Notes: generated by a model from the letters alone, not told the origin. DNA of 64,000 bases from an uncultured Clostridia bacterium (GCA_934119935.1 CAKOSX010000001.1:186001-250000); one strand, 5' to 3'. Counted from the first letter of the stretch, positions 50,485 to 59,014 are shown. Numbers and translations: made by a program.

Positions 50485-50590
50485 AATAAGTTTCAATTTT
50501 AAAAAATAAGGTCAAGCTCGCCTTTTGAGGAGTCCGAAGGAGCTCCGACCAAGAGCGCCGTACCGAAATTTTTTCAAAATTGAACTTATT
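50485..50590 (+). repeat. Dispersed structured repeat, copy R7
   Basis: Arms AATAAGTTTCAATTTTAAAA and the near-perfect complement at 50567-50590 enclose AAGCTCGCC, hairpin GGAGTCC-GAA-GGAGCTCC and GACCAAGAGCGCC; the usual ACATGTT has drifted to GTACC. Confidence 0.8.
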
Positions 50591-50626
50591 ACAAACTTAT
50601 AAAATATAAAGAAGATCAGTATGTAA

Positions 50627-50655
50627 CGCCCAAAAAAGGACGTCCCTATTGGGCG
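50627..50655 (+). repeat. Mini-hairpin with CGTCCCTA core, copy M2
   Basis: Arms CGCCCAA (50627-50633) / TTGGGCG (50649-50655), loop ending in CGTCCCTA directly before the right arm. It precedes the HIT gene. Confidence 0.5.
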
Positions 50656-50671
50656 AAAAAAGGAGATACGT

Positions 50672-51016
50672 ATGGAAGATTGTGTTTTTTGTAAAATTAT
50701 TAAAGGAGAAATTCCTTCAACAAAGGTATATGAAGATGATAATGTGCTTGCTTTTAAGGATATAAATCCAGCTGCACCAATTCATGTGCTAGTTGTACCA
50801 AAGCAACATATAGAAAATGTGCTAGAAATAAATGAAGAAAATAAAGAGATTGCATCTAATGTATTTTTAGCAATAAACAAAGTTGCTAAACAACTTGGAA
50901 TTGATAAAAATGGATTCAGAATTATAACAAACTGTGGAAAAGATGCTGGTCAAGAAGTTATGCATTTGCACTTTCACATATTAGCAGGTGGAAAGATGGG
51001 ACCAAAAATAATATAA
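50672..51016 (+). CDS. HIT-family nucleotide hydrolase/transferase
   Basis: A 114-residue HIT protein of the Hint/HinT branch. CVFCKIIKGEIPSTKVYEDD is the usual N-terminus with zinc-type cysteines; the histidine triad is MHLHFHILAGG near the C-terminus. Members hydrolyse purine nucleoside phosphoramidates such as AMP-lysine. AAAGGAG precedes the ATG. It is monocistronic. Confidence 0.95.
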   Translation: MEDCVFCKIIKGEIPSTKVYEDDNVLAFKDINPAAPIHVLVVPKQHIENVLEINEENKEIASNVFLAINKVAKQLGIDKNGFRIITNCGKDAGQEVMHLHFHILAGGKMGPKII

Positions 51017-51159
51017 AACAGGATAAATTATAGACTATAAATATATATTTAGATGAAATGATATTTATCAATAAAAATAAATATTAGTAAAAAACTAGGC
51101 AAAAAAGATGAAATATGGTATAATAAATGTAATATGATTTTATACTATAGGAGGATGAA

Positions 51160-51849
51160 ATGGGAGAAGGAAAATACGGAACACTATTAACAATAATTTT
51201 AGTTATTGTAGTAATTGGAGTAATAATTTTATTAGGATTTTTAGGCTATGATGTTTATAAGAAAAACACAACACAAAGAGAGATTGCAAAAGTTATTGAG
51301 GATTATGATACTGCATTGAATTCAATAGATAATAACAACTCTATTGGCAATACAGAGTTGCCAGATATTGATACAAAGCCAACCGAAAATGTAATAACCA
51401 ACCCCAACACTAATACAACTACAGGTGGAAATAAAACAAGAAAGACACAATATAAAGGATATAATGTAGAAGGTAAAATACAGATTCCAGCAATTAACTT
51501 GGAATATCCAATATTAGAAAAAGCAACACCTTCATCAATAGAAGCTGCTGTAGCAATATTATATAGTGCAAATGGATTAAATCAACCAGGAAATACGGTT
51601 ATATCTGGTCATAATTATAGAAATGGTTCTTTCTTTGGAAACAACGATAAATTGAAATTAGGCGACAAGGTATATATCACAGATAATTCTGGAACAAAAA
51701 TAAAGTATAACATTTATAACATTTATGAAACTTCTCCAGATGATGGTGACTTTATAATGAGAGAAACTAATGGAAAGAGAGAAATTTCTTTACAAACTTG
51801 TACAGACAACTCAAAAGGAAGACTTATAATTTGGGCTGTTGAAGAATAA
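51160..51849 (+). CDS. Sortase (class not decided, class B/D-like)
   Basis: A 229-residue cell-envelope transpeptidase. Residues 8-32 are a membrane anchor (LLTIILVIVVIGVIILLGFL). A Thr/Asn-rich linker follows, then the beta-barrel. Catalytic His is in ISGHNYRNGSFFG, catalytic Cys in SLQTCTDNSKGRLI, and the Arg follows in GRLIIW. Class is uncertain: the short spacing and N-terminal anchor suit class D or B. AGGAGG precedes the ATG. No LPXTG substrate is seen in the window. Confidence 0.9.
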   Translation: MGEGKYGTLLTIILVIVVIGVIILLGFLGYDVYKKNTTQREIAKVIEDYDTALNSIDNNNSIGNTELPDIDTKPTENVITNPNTNTTTGGNKTRKTQYKGYNVEGKIQIPAINLEYPILEKATPSSIEAAVAILYSANGLNQPGNTVISGHNYRNGSFFGNNDKLKLGDKVYITDNSGTKIKYNIYNIYETSPDDGDFIMRETNGKREISLQTCTDNSKGRLIIWAVEE

Positions 51850-51883
51850 ATTGCAAAAAAGTGAAAAAAATAACAATTAGTTG

Positions 51884-51913
51884 TTGACAAACACATACTT
51901 TATGAGGTAAAAT
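51884..51913 (+). promoter_or_regulatory. Promoter of the tRNA-His/tRNA-Gln unit
   Basis: TTGACA (51884-51889), 18-bp spacer, TAAAAT (51908-51913), about 43 bp before tRNA-His. Confidence 0.7.
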
Positions 51914-51955
51914 AGATAATGCATTTGGTTGTTACAATTAAATGCATTATTCTAT

Positions 51956-52033
51956 GGTGGATTTAGCGTAGTTGGTTAACGCGCCAGTTTGTGGCACTGG
52001 AGACCGTGGGTTCGAGTCCCACATTCCACCCCA
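51956..52033 (+). tRNA. tRNA-His(GTG)
   Basis: Anticodon arm CCAG-TTTGTGG-CACTGG with anticodon GTG, T arm GTGGG-TTCGAGT-CCCAC, CCA encoded. The extra G at position -1 (51956), opposite C73, is the known tRNA-His identity feature. Confidence 0.95.
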
Positions 52034-52048
52034 TATAAAATAACATAT

Positions 52049-52123
52049 TGGGCTGTAGCCAAGCGGTAAGGCACATGACTTTGACTCATGCATGCGCTAG
52101 TTCGAATCTAGCCAGCCCAACCA
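52049..52123 (+). tRNA. tRNA-Gln(TTG)
   Basis: Acceptor TGGGCTG/CAGCCCA, anticodon arm CATGA-CTTTGAC-TCATG with anticodon TTG, T arm CTAG-TTCGAAT-CTAG, CCA encoded. It follows tRNA-His by 15 bp in one transcript. Confidence 0.95.
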
Positions 52124-52128
52124 GAATC

Positions 52129-52173
52129 AAAACTCTATAATACTTTAATTTAAAGGTATTACAGAGTTTTTTT
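52129..52173 (+). terminator. Terminator after tRNA-Gln
   Basis: Long stem AAAACTCT.TAATAC.TT / AA.GGTATTA.AGAGTTTT followed by T run. Confidence 0.8.
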
Positions 52174-52179
52174 AAGTAT

Positions 52180-52212
52180 TTCGCCCAAAATCCCCCGTCC
52201 CTAATGGGCGAA
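52180..52212 (+). repeat. Mini-hairpin with CGTCCCTA core, copy M3
   Basis: Arms TTCGCCCA (52180-52187) / TGGGCGAA (52205-52212), loop ending CCGTCCCTAA directly before the right arm, as in copy M2. Confidence 0.5.
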
Positions 52213-52249
52213 GAGGTGAATGAGCGAGATAATTATGGATTAGCTTCTA

Positions 52250-52381
52250 TTAGCAGCATCCGTTATTTCCACCACAACAGCAGCATAATATTATTAATAC
52301 AATGAATATCCAAATGCAGTTATTTCCACCAAAGCATCCGCATCCGCAGTTATTTCCGCAACATCTATTATTATCTGGCAT
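52250..52381 (-). CDS. 43-residue cysteine-rich single-pass membrane peptide
   Basis: Reads MPDNNRCCGNNCGCGCFGGN then a hydrophobic stretch CIWIFIVLIILCCCC and a GGNNGCC end: 12 cysteines in 43 residues. GGGGGTGAG lies 4 bases before the ATG, a very strong site. It lies 45 bp downstream of a second, similar peptide gene on the same strand. The design (Gly/Asn/Cys-rich flank, one membrane helix, Cys at the membrane faces) recalls CYSTM or YjcZ-type peptides, whose roles include metal binding or spore and envelope functions. Function unknown. Confidence 0.65.
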   Translation of the reverse strand: MPDNNRCCGNNCGCGCFGGNNCIWIFIVLIILCCCCGGNNGCC

Positions 52382-52426
52382 AAAGCTCACCCCCTTATAT
52401 AAGTAAGTCTTTTGCTAATTTAGTGT

Positions 52427-52534
52427 CTAGCAGCAAGAAGATCTGTTACATCCGCAACCACAACCACAGCAAAATAGCAATAAGAATAAAATTATGAACC
52501 AAAGAAGTTCACTATTGCAACAGCAATTTCCCAT
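52427..52534 (-). CDS. 35-residue cysteine-rich single-pass membrane peptide
   Basis: Reads MGNCCCNSELLWFIILFLLL then FCCGCGCGCNRSSCC: 10 cysteines around one membrane helix, many of them C-terminal. GAGGAGG precedes the ATG by 8 bases. It is upstream of the 43-residue peptide on the same strand and the two are probably cotranscribed. The pair shares design but little sequence. Too short for most gene callers. Confidence 0.65.
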   Translation of the reverse strand: MGNCCCNSELLWFIILFLLLFCCGCGCGCNRSSCC

Positions 52535-52761
52535 TATAATTACCTCCTCTTAAAAGATAATGATTTCTAAATCTTTCGTATGGTATATACTATTCAAACT
52601 GAAAATATGTGTTACAAAGAGTTAAAAAATTGTAATTATGATTATAAAAACAAAAAATATATAAAAACATTTAAAGAAATTTGAAAAAGGCTATACAAAA
52701 ATTTAGATTTAATGATATAATCTACTTTGAAAACAGATAGAAAAATGAGAGGAACATAACA

Positions 52762-54948
52762 ATGGGAAAAATAGTTTTATTAGATGACTCAACAATAAAT
52801 AAAATTGCAGCGGGTGAAGTTATAGAAAGACCGGCATCTGTTGTAAAAGAGGTAATGGAAAACTCTATTGATGCAGGGGCAACGGCTATAACTGTTGAAA
52901 TAAGAAATGGTGGTATTTCATACATAAGAGTTACTGATAATGGAAAAGGAATAATGCAAGATGATTTGGAGATTGCCTTTGAGAGACATGCTACAAGTAA
53001 GCTGAGAAGTGCTGAAGATTTAGACGATATTAAGTCTATGGGGTTCAGAGGAGAGGCTTTGGCAAGTATTGCATCTATAGCAAAAGTAAGCTTGATTTCT
53101 AAAACAGCAGATAGTTATACTGGATACGAAGTTGTAGTTGAAGGTGGAAAGATATTAAGTAAAGAAGAAGCCGGATGTCCAAATGGCACGAGCATAACAA
53201 TAGAAAATTTATTTTACAATACACCAGTTAGATATAAGTTTTTAAAGAAGGATTTTACGGAATCTGGATATATTGAAGATGTGGTAACAAGAATTGCTTT
53301 AGTGCACCCTGAGATTGCAGTTAAGTTGATAAATACAGGTAAAACAATTATACAAACTTCTGGAAATGGAGAGATTAAACCTGTAATTTACAATATATAT
53401 GGTAAGGAAATTGCTGATAATCTTATAGATATAGACTATACATATGATGACATAATTGTTAAGGGAGTTATTGGAAAGCCGGTAATTTCGAGGTCAAATA
53501 GAAGCAATCAGTTGTTCTTTGTGAATAATAGATTCGTTAAGGACAAGGCTTTATCTGGTGCTGCAGAACAGGCTTTTAAAGGATTTGTTACAATAGGAAA
53601 ACATGGATTTTTAGTATTAAATATTGATATGGATCCAAGAAAAGTTGACGTAAATGTTCATCCAGCTAAGTTAGAAGTAAGATTCCAAGAAGAAACGAAA
53701 ATATTCAAAGCAATATATCATGCAATAAGAGAAGGCTTACTGAAAGGAGACCTAGTTGCAGATACTTCGAGCATCGATAAAATAGATGAAGAAAAAACAA
53801 AATATAGTACAGAAAATATTGATTTAAATCCTAAATTTGAAAATGTAGGTAGCTCTTCATTTAGAGATATAATAAAGAATACTGAACCAGTAAAACCAAA
53901 TTTTGAACAATTACCTAGTTATATTAAAGAAGAAAAATTTGATAGTAGTAAGTTAGTACAACCGGCTCAGAATGTTGAAAAAGAAGAGATAAAAGAACAT
54001 GAAAAACAGAGTGAGCAAACATTTGAAGATGTTATGGCAAGATTAAATAGGATGCAAAATGTAATATCTACAGTAAATGAAGAAAAAACAACATACAATG
54101 CACCAAGTGAGGCAACAACTAACAATGAGGATGAGGAAAAGGTAGAGAATAGTACAGAAGACGTAAAAGTAATTAATCAAGAGACACCTCAAGCAAATTC
54201 GCAGCCTAATGATGATTCTAAATTTTTAGAAATGTACGAGAAAACATTTGGAATATCTGTAAAAAAAGAAGAAAACGAAGAAGATGAATTAGATGTATCA
54301 CAAGAATTTAAACCAATAACTGCAGAAGATAATGTTTCTGTTTTTGAAGGGGAATCTAGCTATGCTACAAAACCTGCTTACAAATATATTGGAATTGCTT
54401 TTAATACATATATAATTATAGAAATGAAGTCGGATTTATATATAATAGATCAACATGCGGCTCATGAAAGAATTATGTATGAAAAGATAAAACAAAACTA
54501 TTACAGCAACAATACAAAAGATTCTCAACTGATGCTTCTTCCAGATATTATTACTTTAACACATAAAGAGATGGGAATATATAGAGATAACAAAGAAATG
54601 TTCCAGAGAGCTGGTTTCGCAGTAGAAGAGTTTGGCGAAAATACAGTAAAACTTAGTGGAGTACCAAATGTATTGATTGATTTAGAAACCAAAGATTTAT
54701 TCTTGGAGACACTAGATGAAATAAATACAGTCGCAAGAACGGCAAAACAAGAAATAGAAGAAAAATTTATTGCTACAGTTGCGTGTAAGGCTGCTGTAAA
54801 AGCACATATGGTATTGGAAAAACAAGAGGTAACACAGTTATTAGATAAATTGTTGCAATTGCCAAATCCTTTTACATGTCCACATGGTAGACCAACAGCA
54901 ATAAAGATGACAAGAAATGACATAGAAAAGAAATTTTCTAGAAGATAG
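52762..54948 (+). CDS. mutL: DNA mismatch repair protein MutL
   Basis: A 728-residue MutL. The GHKL ATPase has MENSIDAGATAITVEI, VTDNGKGI and SMGFRGEALASIASI; the transducer domain contains PRKVDVNVHPAKLEVRF. A long acidic, low-complexity linker (about residues 340-530) leads to the C-terminal endonuclease domain with DQHAAHERIMYEK, ACKAAVKAH and CPHGRPT, the metal-dependent nicking site found in bacteria lacking MutH. GAGAGGA precedes the ATG. mutS is not in the window. The next two genes follow closely. Confidence 0.96.
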   Translation: MGKIVLLDDSTINKIAAGEVIERPASVVKEVMENSIDAGATAITVEIRNGGISYIRVTDNGKGIMQDDLEIAFERHATSKLRSAEDLDDIKSMGFRGEALASIASIAKVSLISKTADSYTGYEVVVEGGKILSKEEAGCPNGTSITIENLFYNTPVRYKFLKKDFTESGYIEDVVTRIALVHPEIAVKLINTGKTIIQTSGNGEIKPVIYNIYGKEIADNLIDIDYTYDDIIVKGVIGKPVISRSNRSNQLFFVNNRFVKDKALSGAAEQAFKGFVTIGKHGFLVLNIDMDPRKVDVNVHPAKLEVRFQEETKIFKAIYHAIREGLLKGDLVADTSSIDKIDEEKTKYSTENIDLNPKFENVGSSSFRDIIKNTEPVKPNFEQLPSYIKEEKFDSSKLVQPAQNVEKEEIKEHEKQSEQTFEDVMARLNRMQNVISTVNEEKTTYNAPSEATTNNEDEEKVENSTEDVKVINQETPQANSQPNDDSKFLEMYEKTFGISVKKEENEEDELDVSQEFKPITAEDNVSVFEGESSYATKPAYKYIGIAFNTYIIIEMKSDLYIIDQHAAHERIMYEKIKQNYYSNNTKDSQLMLLPDIITLTHKEMGIYRDNKEMFQRAGFAVEEFGENTVKLSGVPNVLIDLETKDLFLETLDEINTVARTAKQEIEEKFIATVACKAAVKAHMVLEKQEVTQLLDKLLQLPNPFTCPHGRPTAIKMTRNDIEKKFSRR

Positions 54949-54957
54949 GAGATAAAG

Positions 54958-55506
54958 ATGGAAAATTTAGTAATATTATTATTTATATTTGTAGCAAATA
55001 TTGTATCAATACTTTTAATTTATCACTCATTTGATAATAGAATAGAGAAAACAAAAAAACTCTTATATACTATGATTTCAATGGGTGTAGTTTATATAGT
55101 TGTATTAATAATATATTTCTTTAGCTCGATTGGAATAGATAAAGAAATAGCAAAAAGCTCGAAACAGATGATTACATTTACGTTTGTTCCTGTAAATTCA
55201 ATAATTATAATACCATTCTTAATAAGATCATTTAATAAGAGAAAAGATAACGAAATATCTGGAGAACAATTGAATAAAAGAGCAATTGTTGTATTAATAA
55301 TTGCAGTAATATTGGTAGTTGGGGAGTTCTTCTATTTTAGAAATATAGAAAAAGAAATAGGAAAAATAATAGAACAACAACAAAAAAATATGAATAATAC
55401 AACATCAAATGTAACTGAAGAAAACACGATATCGAATACAACAACAGATAATACATTATTGAATATGACTGTTGATAATACAGTGCTAAACGAAGTTATT
55501 AATTAA
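54958..55506 (+). CDS. Unknown membrane protein with Thr/Asn-rich tail
   Basis: A 182-residue protein with about four membrane helices (LVILLFIFVANIVSILLIYH; MGVVYIVVLIIYFFSSIGI; PVNSIIIIPFLIRSF; AIVVLIIAVILVVGEFFY) and a C-terminal 50-residue extracytoplasmic tail rich in Asn and Thr with repeated TDNT-like units. I do not recognise a family. It lies between mutL (9 bp gap, GGAGAT site) and miaA (29 bp), so it is carried in their operon. Confidence 0.65.
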   Translation: MENLVILLFIFVANIVSILLIYHSFDNRIEKTKKLLYTMISMGVVYIVVLIIYFFSSIGIDKEIAKSSKQMITFTFVPVNSIIIIPFLIRSFNKRKDNEISGEQLNKRAIVVLIIAVILVVGEFFYFRNIEKEIGKIIEQQQKNMNNTTSNVTEENTISNTTTDNTLLNMTVDNTVLNEVIN

Positions 55507-55535
55507 ATTAGAAAATATCTATAAGGAAAGTTGTT

Positions 55536-56465
55536 ATGCAAAAAGTTATTGTAATATGTGGTCCAACTGCGAGTGGAAAAACAGCCCTATCTATTGAGTT
55601 AGCTAAAAGAATAAATGGAGAAGTTGTGTCTGCAGATTCTATGCAGATATATGATGAAATGAGTATAGGTACTGCCAAACCAGACGAGGAAGAAATGCAG
55701 GGAATTAAACATTATTTAATTGGAAATGTTTCGCCAACGATTAGATATAGTGTATCTGACTATAAAAGTGACGCTATGAATGCAATAGAAGAAATAATTA
55801 AAAAAAATAAAGTGCCAATTGTGGTTGGTGGAACCGGATTATATGTTAATTCGTTAATATACGGAATTGATTATCCAGAAGTAAAAACAGATTTGGAATA
55901 TAGAGAAGAATTAGAAAAGATTGCAGAAAAAGAAGGATTGAAACATTTATATGAAAAAGCAATGCAAATTGATCCAGAAGCGGCTAAAAATATAAGCGAA
56001 AACGACAAAAAAAGAATAATTAGAATATTAGAAATTTATAAAGAAACTGGAAAAACAAAGACCCAATTGGAAATCGAATCAAGGAAGAATGGGGTTCCAT
56101 ATGATTATAGAGTATTTGCTATAAACATGCCTAGAGAAATTTTATATGATAGAATAAATAGAAGAGTAGATATAATGATTGAAAGAGGCTTGATTGATGA
56201 AGTAAAACAGTTATATGAAAAATATGGAGAAGAACTTAGAACAGCAGTACAAGGGATAGGATACAAGGAAGTTATTGATTACCTAAATGGAGTGTATTCT
56301 AAAGATGAAATGGTTGAAAAGATAAAAATGGAAACACGTAGATATGCTAAGAGACAACTGACGTGGTTTAGAAAAATTCAAAATATAATTTGGATTGATG
56401 GATTAAACGATATACAAAATAATGTTGATATTATTTTGGAGGAGATAAAGAGTGAAAAACATTGA
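55536..56465 (+). CDS. miaA: tRNA dimethylallyltransferase MiaA
   Basis: A 309-residue enzyme that adds the dimethylallyl group to A37 of UNN-decoding tRNAs. The P-loop is GPTASGKTALS; other motifs are SADSMQIYDEMSIGTAKP, VVGGTGLYVNSLIYG, RNRRVDIM-like RINRRVDIMIERGLIDEV and the C-terminal RRYAKRQLTWFR. It follows mutL, as in many bacteria, and overlaps the next gene by 14 bp. MtaB and MiaA together indicate full A37 modification. Confidence 0.96.
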   Translation: MQKVIVICGPTASGKTALSIELAKRINGEVVSADSMQIYDEMSIGTAKPDEEEMQGIKHYLIGNVSPTIRYSVSDYKSDAMNAIEEIIKKNKVPIVVGGTGLYVNSLIYGIDYPEVKTDLEYREELEKIAEKEGLKHLYEKAMQIDPEAAKNISENDKKRIIRILEIYKETGKTKTQLEIESRKNGVPYDYRVFAINMPREILYDRINRRVDIMIERGLIDEVKQLYEKYGEELRTAVQGIGYKEVIDYLNGVYSKDEMVEKIKMETRRYAKRQLTWFRKIQNIIWIDGLNDIQNNVDIILEEIKSEKH

Positions 56466-57726
56466 ATTTGATACAGAAAAAGAGGAAAATACTGAAAAAA
56501 GAAAAATTAGTAAATCAAAAGTAATTGCTGCAGCAGTAATTTTTGCAATTATATTAATATATGTTATATACTATACTGTGAAATTAGTACAAAACCCAAC
56601 AAACACATTTATTGTAACAAATGGAAAAATCTCTCAGGAAGAAAATGATATAGGATATATTGTAAGAGAAGAAACTGTTATAAAAGGGCAGAATTATAAA
56701 AATGGGATGGCTAAAATAAAAAATGAAGGCGAAAAAGTAGCAAAAGGAGATTCGGTTTTTAGATATTATTCTTCAGGAGAAGAAAATTTGAAAAGTAAAA
56801 TTGCAGAACTTGATGTTGAAATACAAGAATTAATGCAAAATGAAAAAGGAAACTATCCAAGTGATGCTAAATTATTGGAAAGCCAAATTGAAAAAGAATT
56901 GGATTCTATTTGTCAAGTGAATAATGCACAGAAAATTCAGGAATATAAAAAGAGCATAAATACATATATAACAAGAAAAGCAAAACTTTCTAGCCCATCG
57001 AATACTAAACTAAAAGAATTGTTAAGCCAAAGAGAAGAATATGAAAATAAACTAAATTCAGACTCTGAGAATGTAAATGCAACAGAGAGCGGGATTGTTT
57101 CTTATAGAGTTGATGGATTAGAAAACGTATTAACAGTAAATGATTTTTCAAAGTTAAACAATAGCTTTCTACAAGAATTAAATTTGAAAACTGGTCAAAC
57201 TGTTGCGAGTAGCGAAGAAATGGGAAAAATAATTAATAATTATGAATGTTATATAGTATTTAATTCAAACACAAACGAAGCTAAGAACTCAAAAGTTGGT
57301 GATACATTAAAAATTAGATTGCAAAATTCGGATGCGGTTAAAGCAACTATAGAAAACATAATAGACGAAGAAAATGGATCTAAAACAATAGCTATAAAAA
57401 TTACAAACGATGTGGAAAAATTAATATCTTATAGAAAAATATCTTTCGACATAATTTGGTGGGATGCGGAAGGCTTTAGAATTCCAAATGAAGCAATAAA
57501 AGAAAAAGATGGACTTGCTTATGTTGTTAGAAATAGAAATGGGTATTACAATAAAATGCTTGTAAAAATATTAAAACAAAATGACGAATTTTGTATTGTT
57601 AGACAGTATAAAACAGAGGAATTGCTAGGACTCGGATTTACAAATGCACAAATATATGATATGAGAAATATAGCATTATATGATGAAATCGTATTAAATC
57701 CAACAGATGAACAAATATTACAATAA
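56452..57726 (+). CDS. HlyD-like membrane-anchored protein
   Basis: A 424-residue protein with a cytoplasmic N-terminus, one membrane helix (VIAAAVIFAIILIYVIYYTV) and an extracytoplasmic part that starts with a biotinyl-lipoyl-like segment (ENDIGYIVREETVIKGQNYK), a coiled coil and a second beta section (EAGIVSYRVDGLENVL-type). This is the HlyD/RND adaptor layout. Its start is GTG after GGAGATAAAGA, overlapping miaA by 14 bp. No transporter gene is adjacent; in Clostridia, relatives sit next to sepF, so a cell-envelope role is possible. Confidence 0.75.
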   Translation: MKNIEFDTEKEENTEKRKISKSKVIAAAVIFAIILIYVIYYTVKLVQNPTNTFIVTNGKISQEENDIGYIVREETVIKGQNYKNGMAKIKNEGEKVAKGDSVFRYYSSGEENLKSKIAELDVEIQELMQNEKGNYPSDAKLLESQIEKELDSICQVNNAQKIQEYKKSINTYITRKAKLSSPSNTKLKELLSQREEYENKLNSDSENVNATESGIVSYRVDGLENVLTVNDFSKLNNSFLQELNLKTGQTVASSEEMGKIINNYECYIVFNSNTNEAKNSKVGDTLKIRLQNSDAVKATIENIIDEENGSKTIAIKITNDVEKLISYRKISFDIIWWDAEGFRIPNEAIKEKDGLAYVVRNRNGYYNKMLVKILKQNDEFCIVRQYKTEELLGLGFTNAQIYDMRNIALYDEIVLNPTDEQILQ

Positions 57727-57769
57727 TATTACAAAAACTTTAAATTAAAATTACAATATTAAAAAAGTA

Positions 57770-57798
57770 TTGACAATATACAAAAAAAGATAGATACT
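57770..57798 (+). promoter_or_regulatory. Promoter of sepF-divIVA
   Basis: TTGACA about 57770, 17-bp spacer, GATACT: a moderately good vegetative promoter, about 50 bp before the sepF ribosome site. Confidence 0.45.
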
Positions 57799-57845
57799 AT
57801 AGCTAGGTTTTTACAAAGGACGATGAATTTTTAGGAGGTTTATAA

Positions 57846-58322
57846 ATGTCAGGAGCTATAATGAATAAGATATGGGGAGCGTTCGGAATGGATGCTAATG
57901 AAGAAGAGGAAGAAGAATACACAGATAATAACGAAGAAATTGAAGAAGAAGAAGAGAATAATAAAGAAAATAAAATATGGGGAAGACGTAATACAAAAGT
58001 TGTAGCTATGCCTCAACCTCAACAAGTGAAAATGGTTATATCACAACCAACAACATTTGACCAAGCAGAAGATATATGCGATTTACTAAAAGAAAAACAA
58101 TCTGTAATAGTAAATCTTGAATACGTAAACAAAGACGTTGCAAGAAGAATAATAGACGTTGTAAGCGGTGCTGTTCATGCACTAGATGGACATATCCAAA
58201 AAGTATCAAATTCTATATTCTTAATTGCACCATATAATTACGAAATAACAAACGAAATGGCAAGAGAGGAAATAAAAAACAAATTATCTGTTTCTTGGTT
58301 AAAAAATACAGGCAATAACTAG
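57846..58322 (+). CDS. sepF: Cell division protein SepF
   Basis: A 158-residue FtsZ-binding division protein. The N-terminal amphipathic membrane helix is MSGAIMNKIWGAFGM; a strongly acidic linker (Glu/Asn runs, residues 18-45) leads to the SepF domain (VKMVISQPTTFDQAEDICDL, VNLEYVNKDVARRIIDVVSG, IFLIAPYNYEI). GGAGG precedes the ATG. SepF bends membranes and aligns FtsZ filaments. divIVA follows 27 bp later. Confidence 0.95.
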   Translation: MSGAIMNKIWGAFGMDANEEEEEEYTDNNEEIEEEEENNKENKIWGRRNTKVVAMPQPQQVKMVISQPTTFDQAEDICDLLKEKQSVIVNLEYVNKDVARRIIDVVSGAVHALDGHIQKVSNSIFLIAPYNYEITNEMAREEIKNKLSVSWLKNTGNN

Positions 58323-58349
58323 TTAAAACATAATTAGGAGGAAGCAAAA

Positions 58350-58808
58350 ATGATAACACCTTTAGAAATTGAAAATAAGAAATTTTCAAAACAAATGATG
58401 AACGGATATAGTGTTGAAGAAGTTGACGATTTTTTAGATGAATTAACAGCTTGCTACGAAAAATTATATAAAGAAAGCAGTGAACATCAAGAAAAAATTG
58501 ATGAATTAAATGGAAAATTAGAACATTATAAACAAATAGAAGGAACATTAAACAACACACTTATAATGGCTCAATCCACTGCAGAAGATATAAAAAACGT
58601 TGCAAAACAACAAGCTGACCAAATAATAAAAGATGCTGAATCAGACGCAAAACAATCTTTAGCAGCATTAGAACAACAAATAGTACTAAAAAAGAAAGAT
58701 TTAGAAGACTTACAAAAACAATTTGACGTTTATAAAGCAAAAATGGAATCTTTACTAATATCTCAATTAGAACTAATAAAAGATATAAATAAGGAACAGA
58801 ATGACTAG
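58350..58808 (+). CDS. divIVA: DivIVA-domain protein
   Basis: A 152-residue coiled-coil protein that binds curved membranes at the septum and poles. The N-terminal lipid-binding domain is MITPLEIENKKFSKQMMNGY followed by EEVDDFLDELTACYEKLY; long coiled-coil segments fill the rest. GGAGG precedes the ATG. It follows sepF by 27 bp, matching the sepF-divIVA order of Firmicutes division clusters, here without ylmE, ylmG and ylmH. Confidence 0.94.
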   Translation: MITPLEIENKKFSKQMMNGYSVEEVDDFLDELTACYEKLYKESSEHQEKIDELNGKLEHYKQIEGTLNNTLIMAQSTAEDIKNVAKQQADQIIKDAESDAKQSLAALEQQIVLKKKDLEDLQKQFDVYKAKMESLLISQLELIKDINKEQND

Positions 58809-58828
58809 AATTAAACATATAAAGTACA

Positions 58829-58875
58829 AAAGCAAAAGATTTGGAAAGCTCCAGATTTTTTGCTTTCCTTTTTTA
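58829..58875 (+). terminator. Terminator after divIVA
   Basis: AAAGCAAAA.AT.TGGA / TCCA.AT.TTTTGCTTT long stem with loop AAGC, then CCTTTTTT. Confidence 0.85.
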
Positions 58876-58907
58876 AAAAAGCACAACTTGTCGAAACTAT
58901 AAAATGC

Positions 58908-59014
58908 CGAAATAATTATGTTTTCGAAAAATTCGACTGGAAGTGCGCCTTTTGAGGGGTCGAAGAGCCCCGACCAAGCACAACATGTCGAATTTAAGAA
59001 AACAAATTATTTCG
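58908..59014 (+). repeat. Dispersed structured repeat, copy R8
   Basis: Arms CGAAATAATTATGTTTTCGA (with ATTCGAC inside) and complement ending at 59014 enclose ACTGGAAGTGCGCC, hairpin GGGGTC-GAA-GAGCCCC, then GACCAAGCACAACATGT. The flank TGCGCC / AGCACA differs in step from GCTCGCC / AGAGCGA of other copies (GTGC with GCAC), another compensating change. It lies between divIVA and rsmD. Confidence 0.85.

Noticed and set aside
25013..59014. Integron attC sites or retron msr-msd genes as the identity of the hairpin repeats
   Set aside because: The R-box GTTRRRY pattern, a cassette array and an integrase are missing for attC; no reverse transcriptase lies near any copy for retrons.
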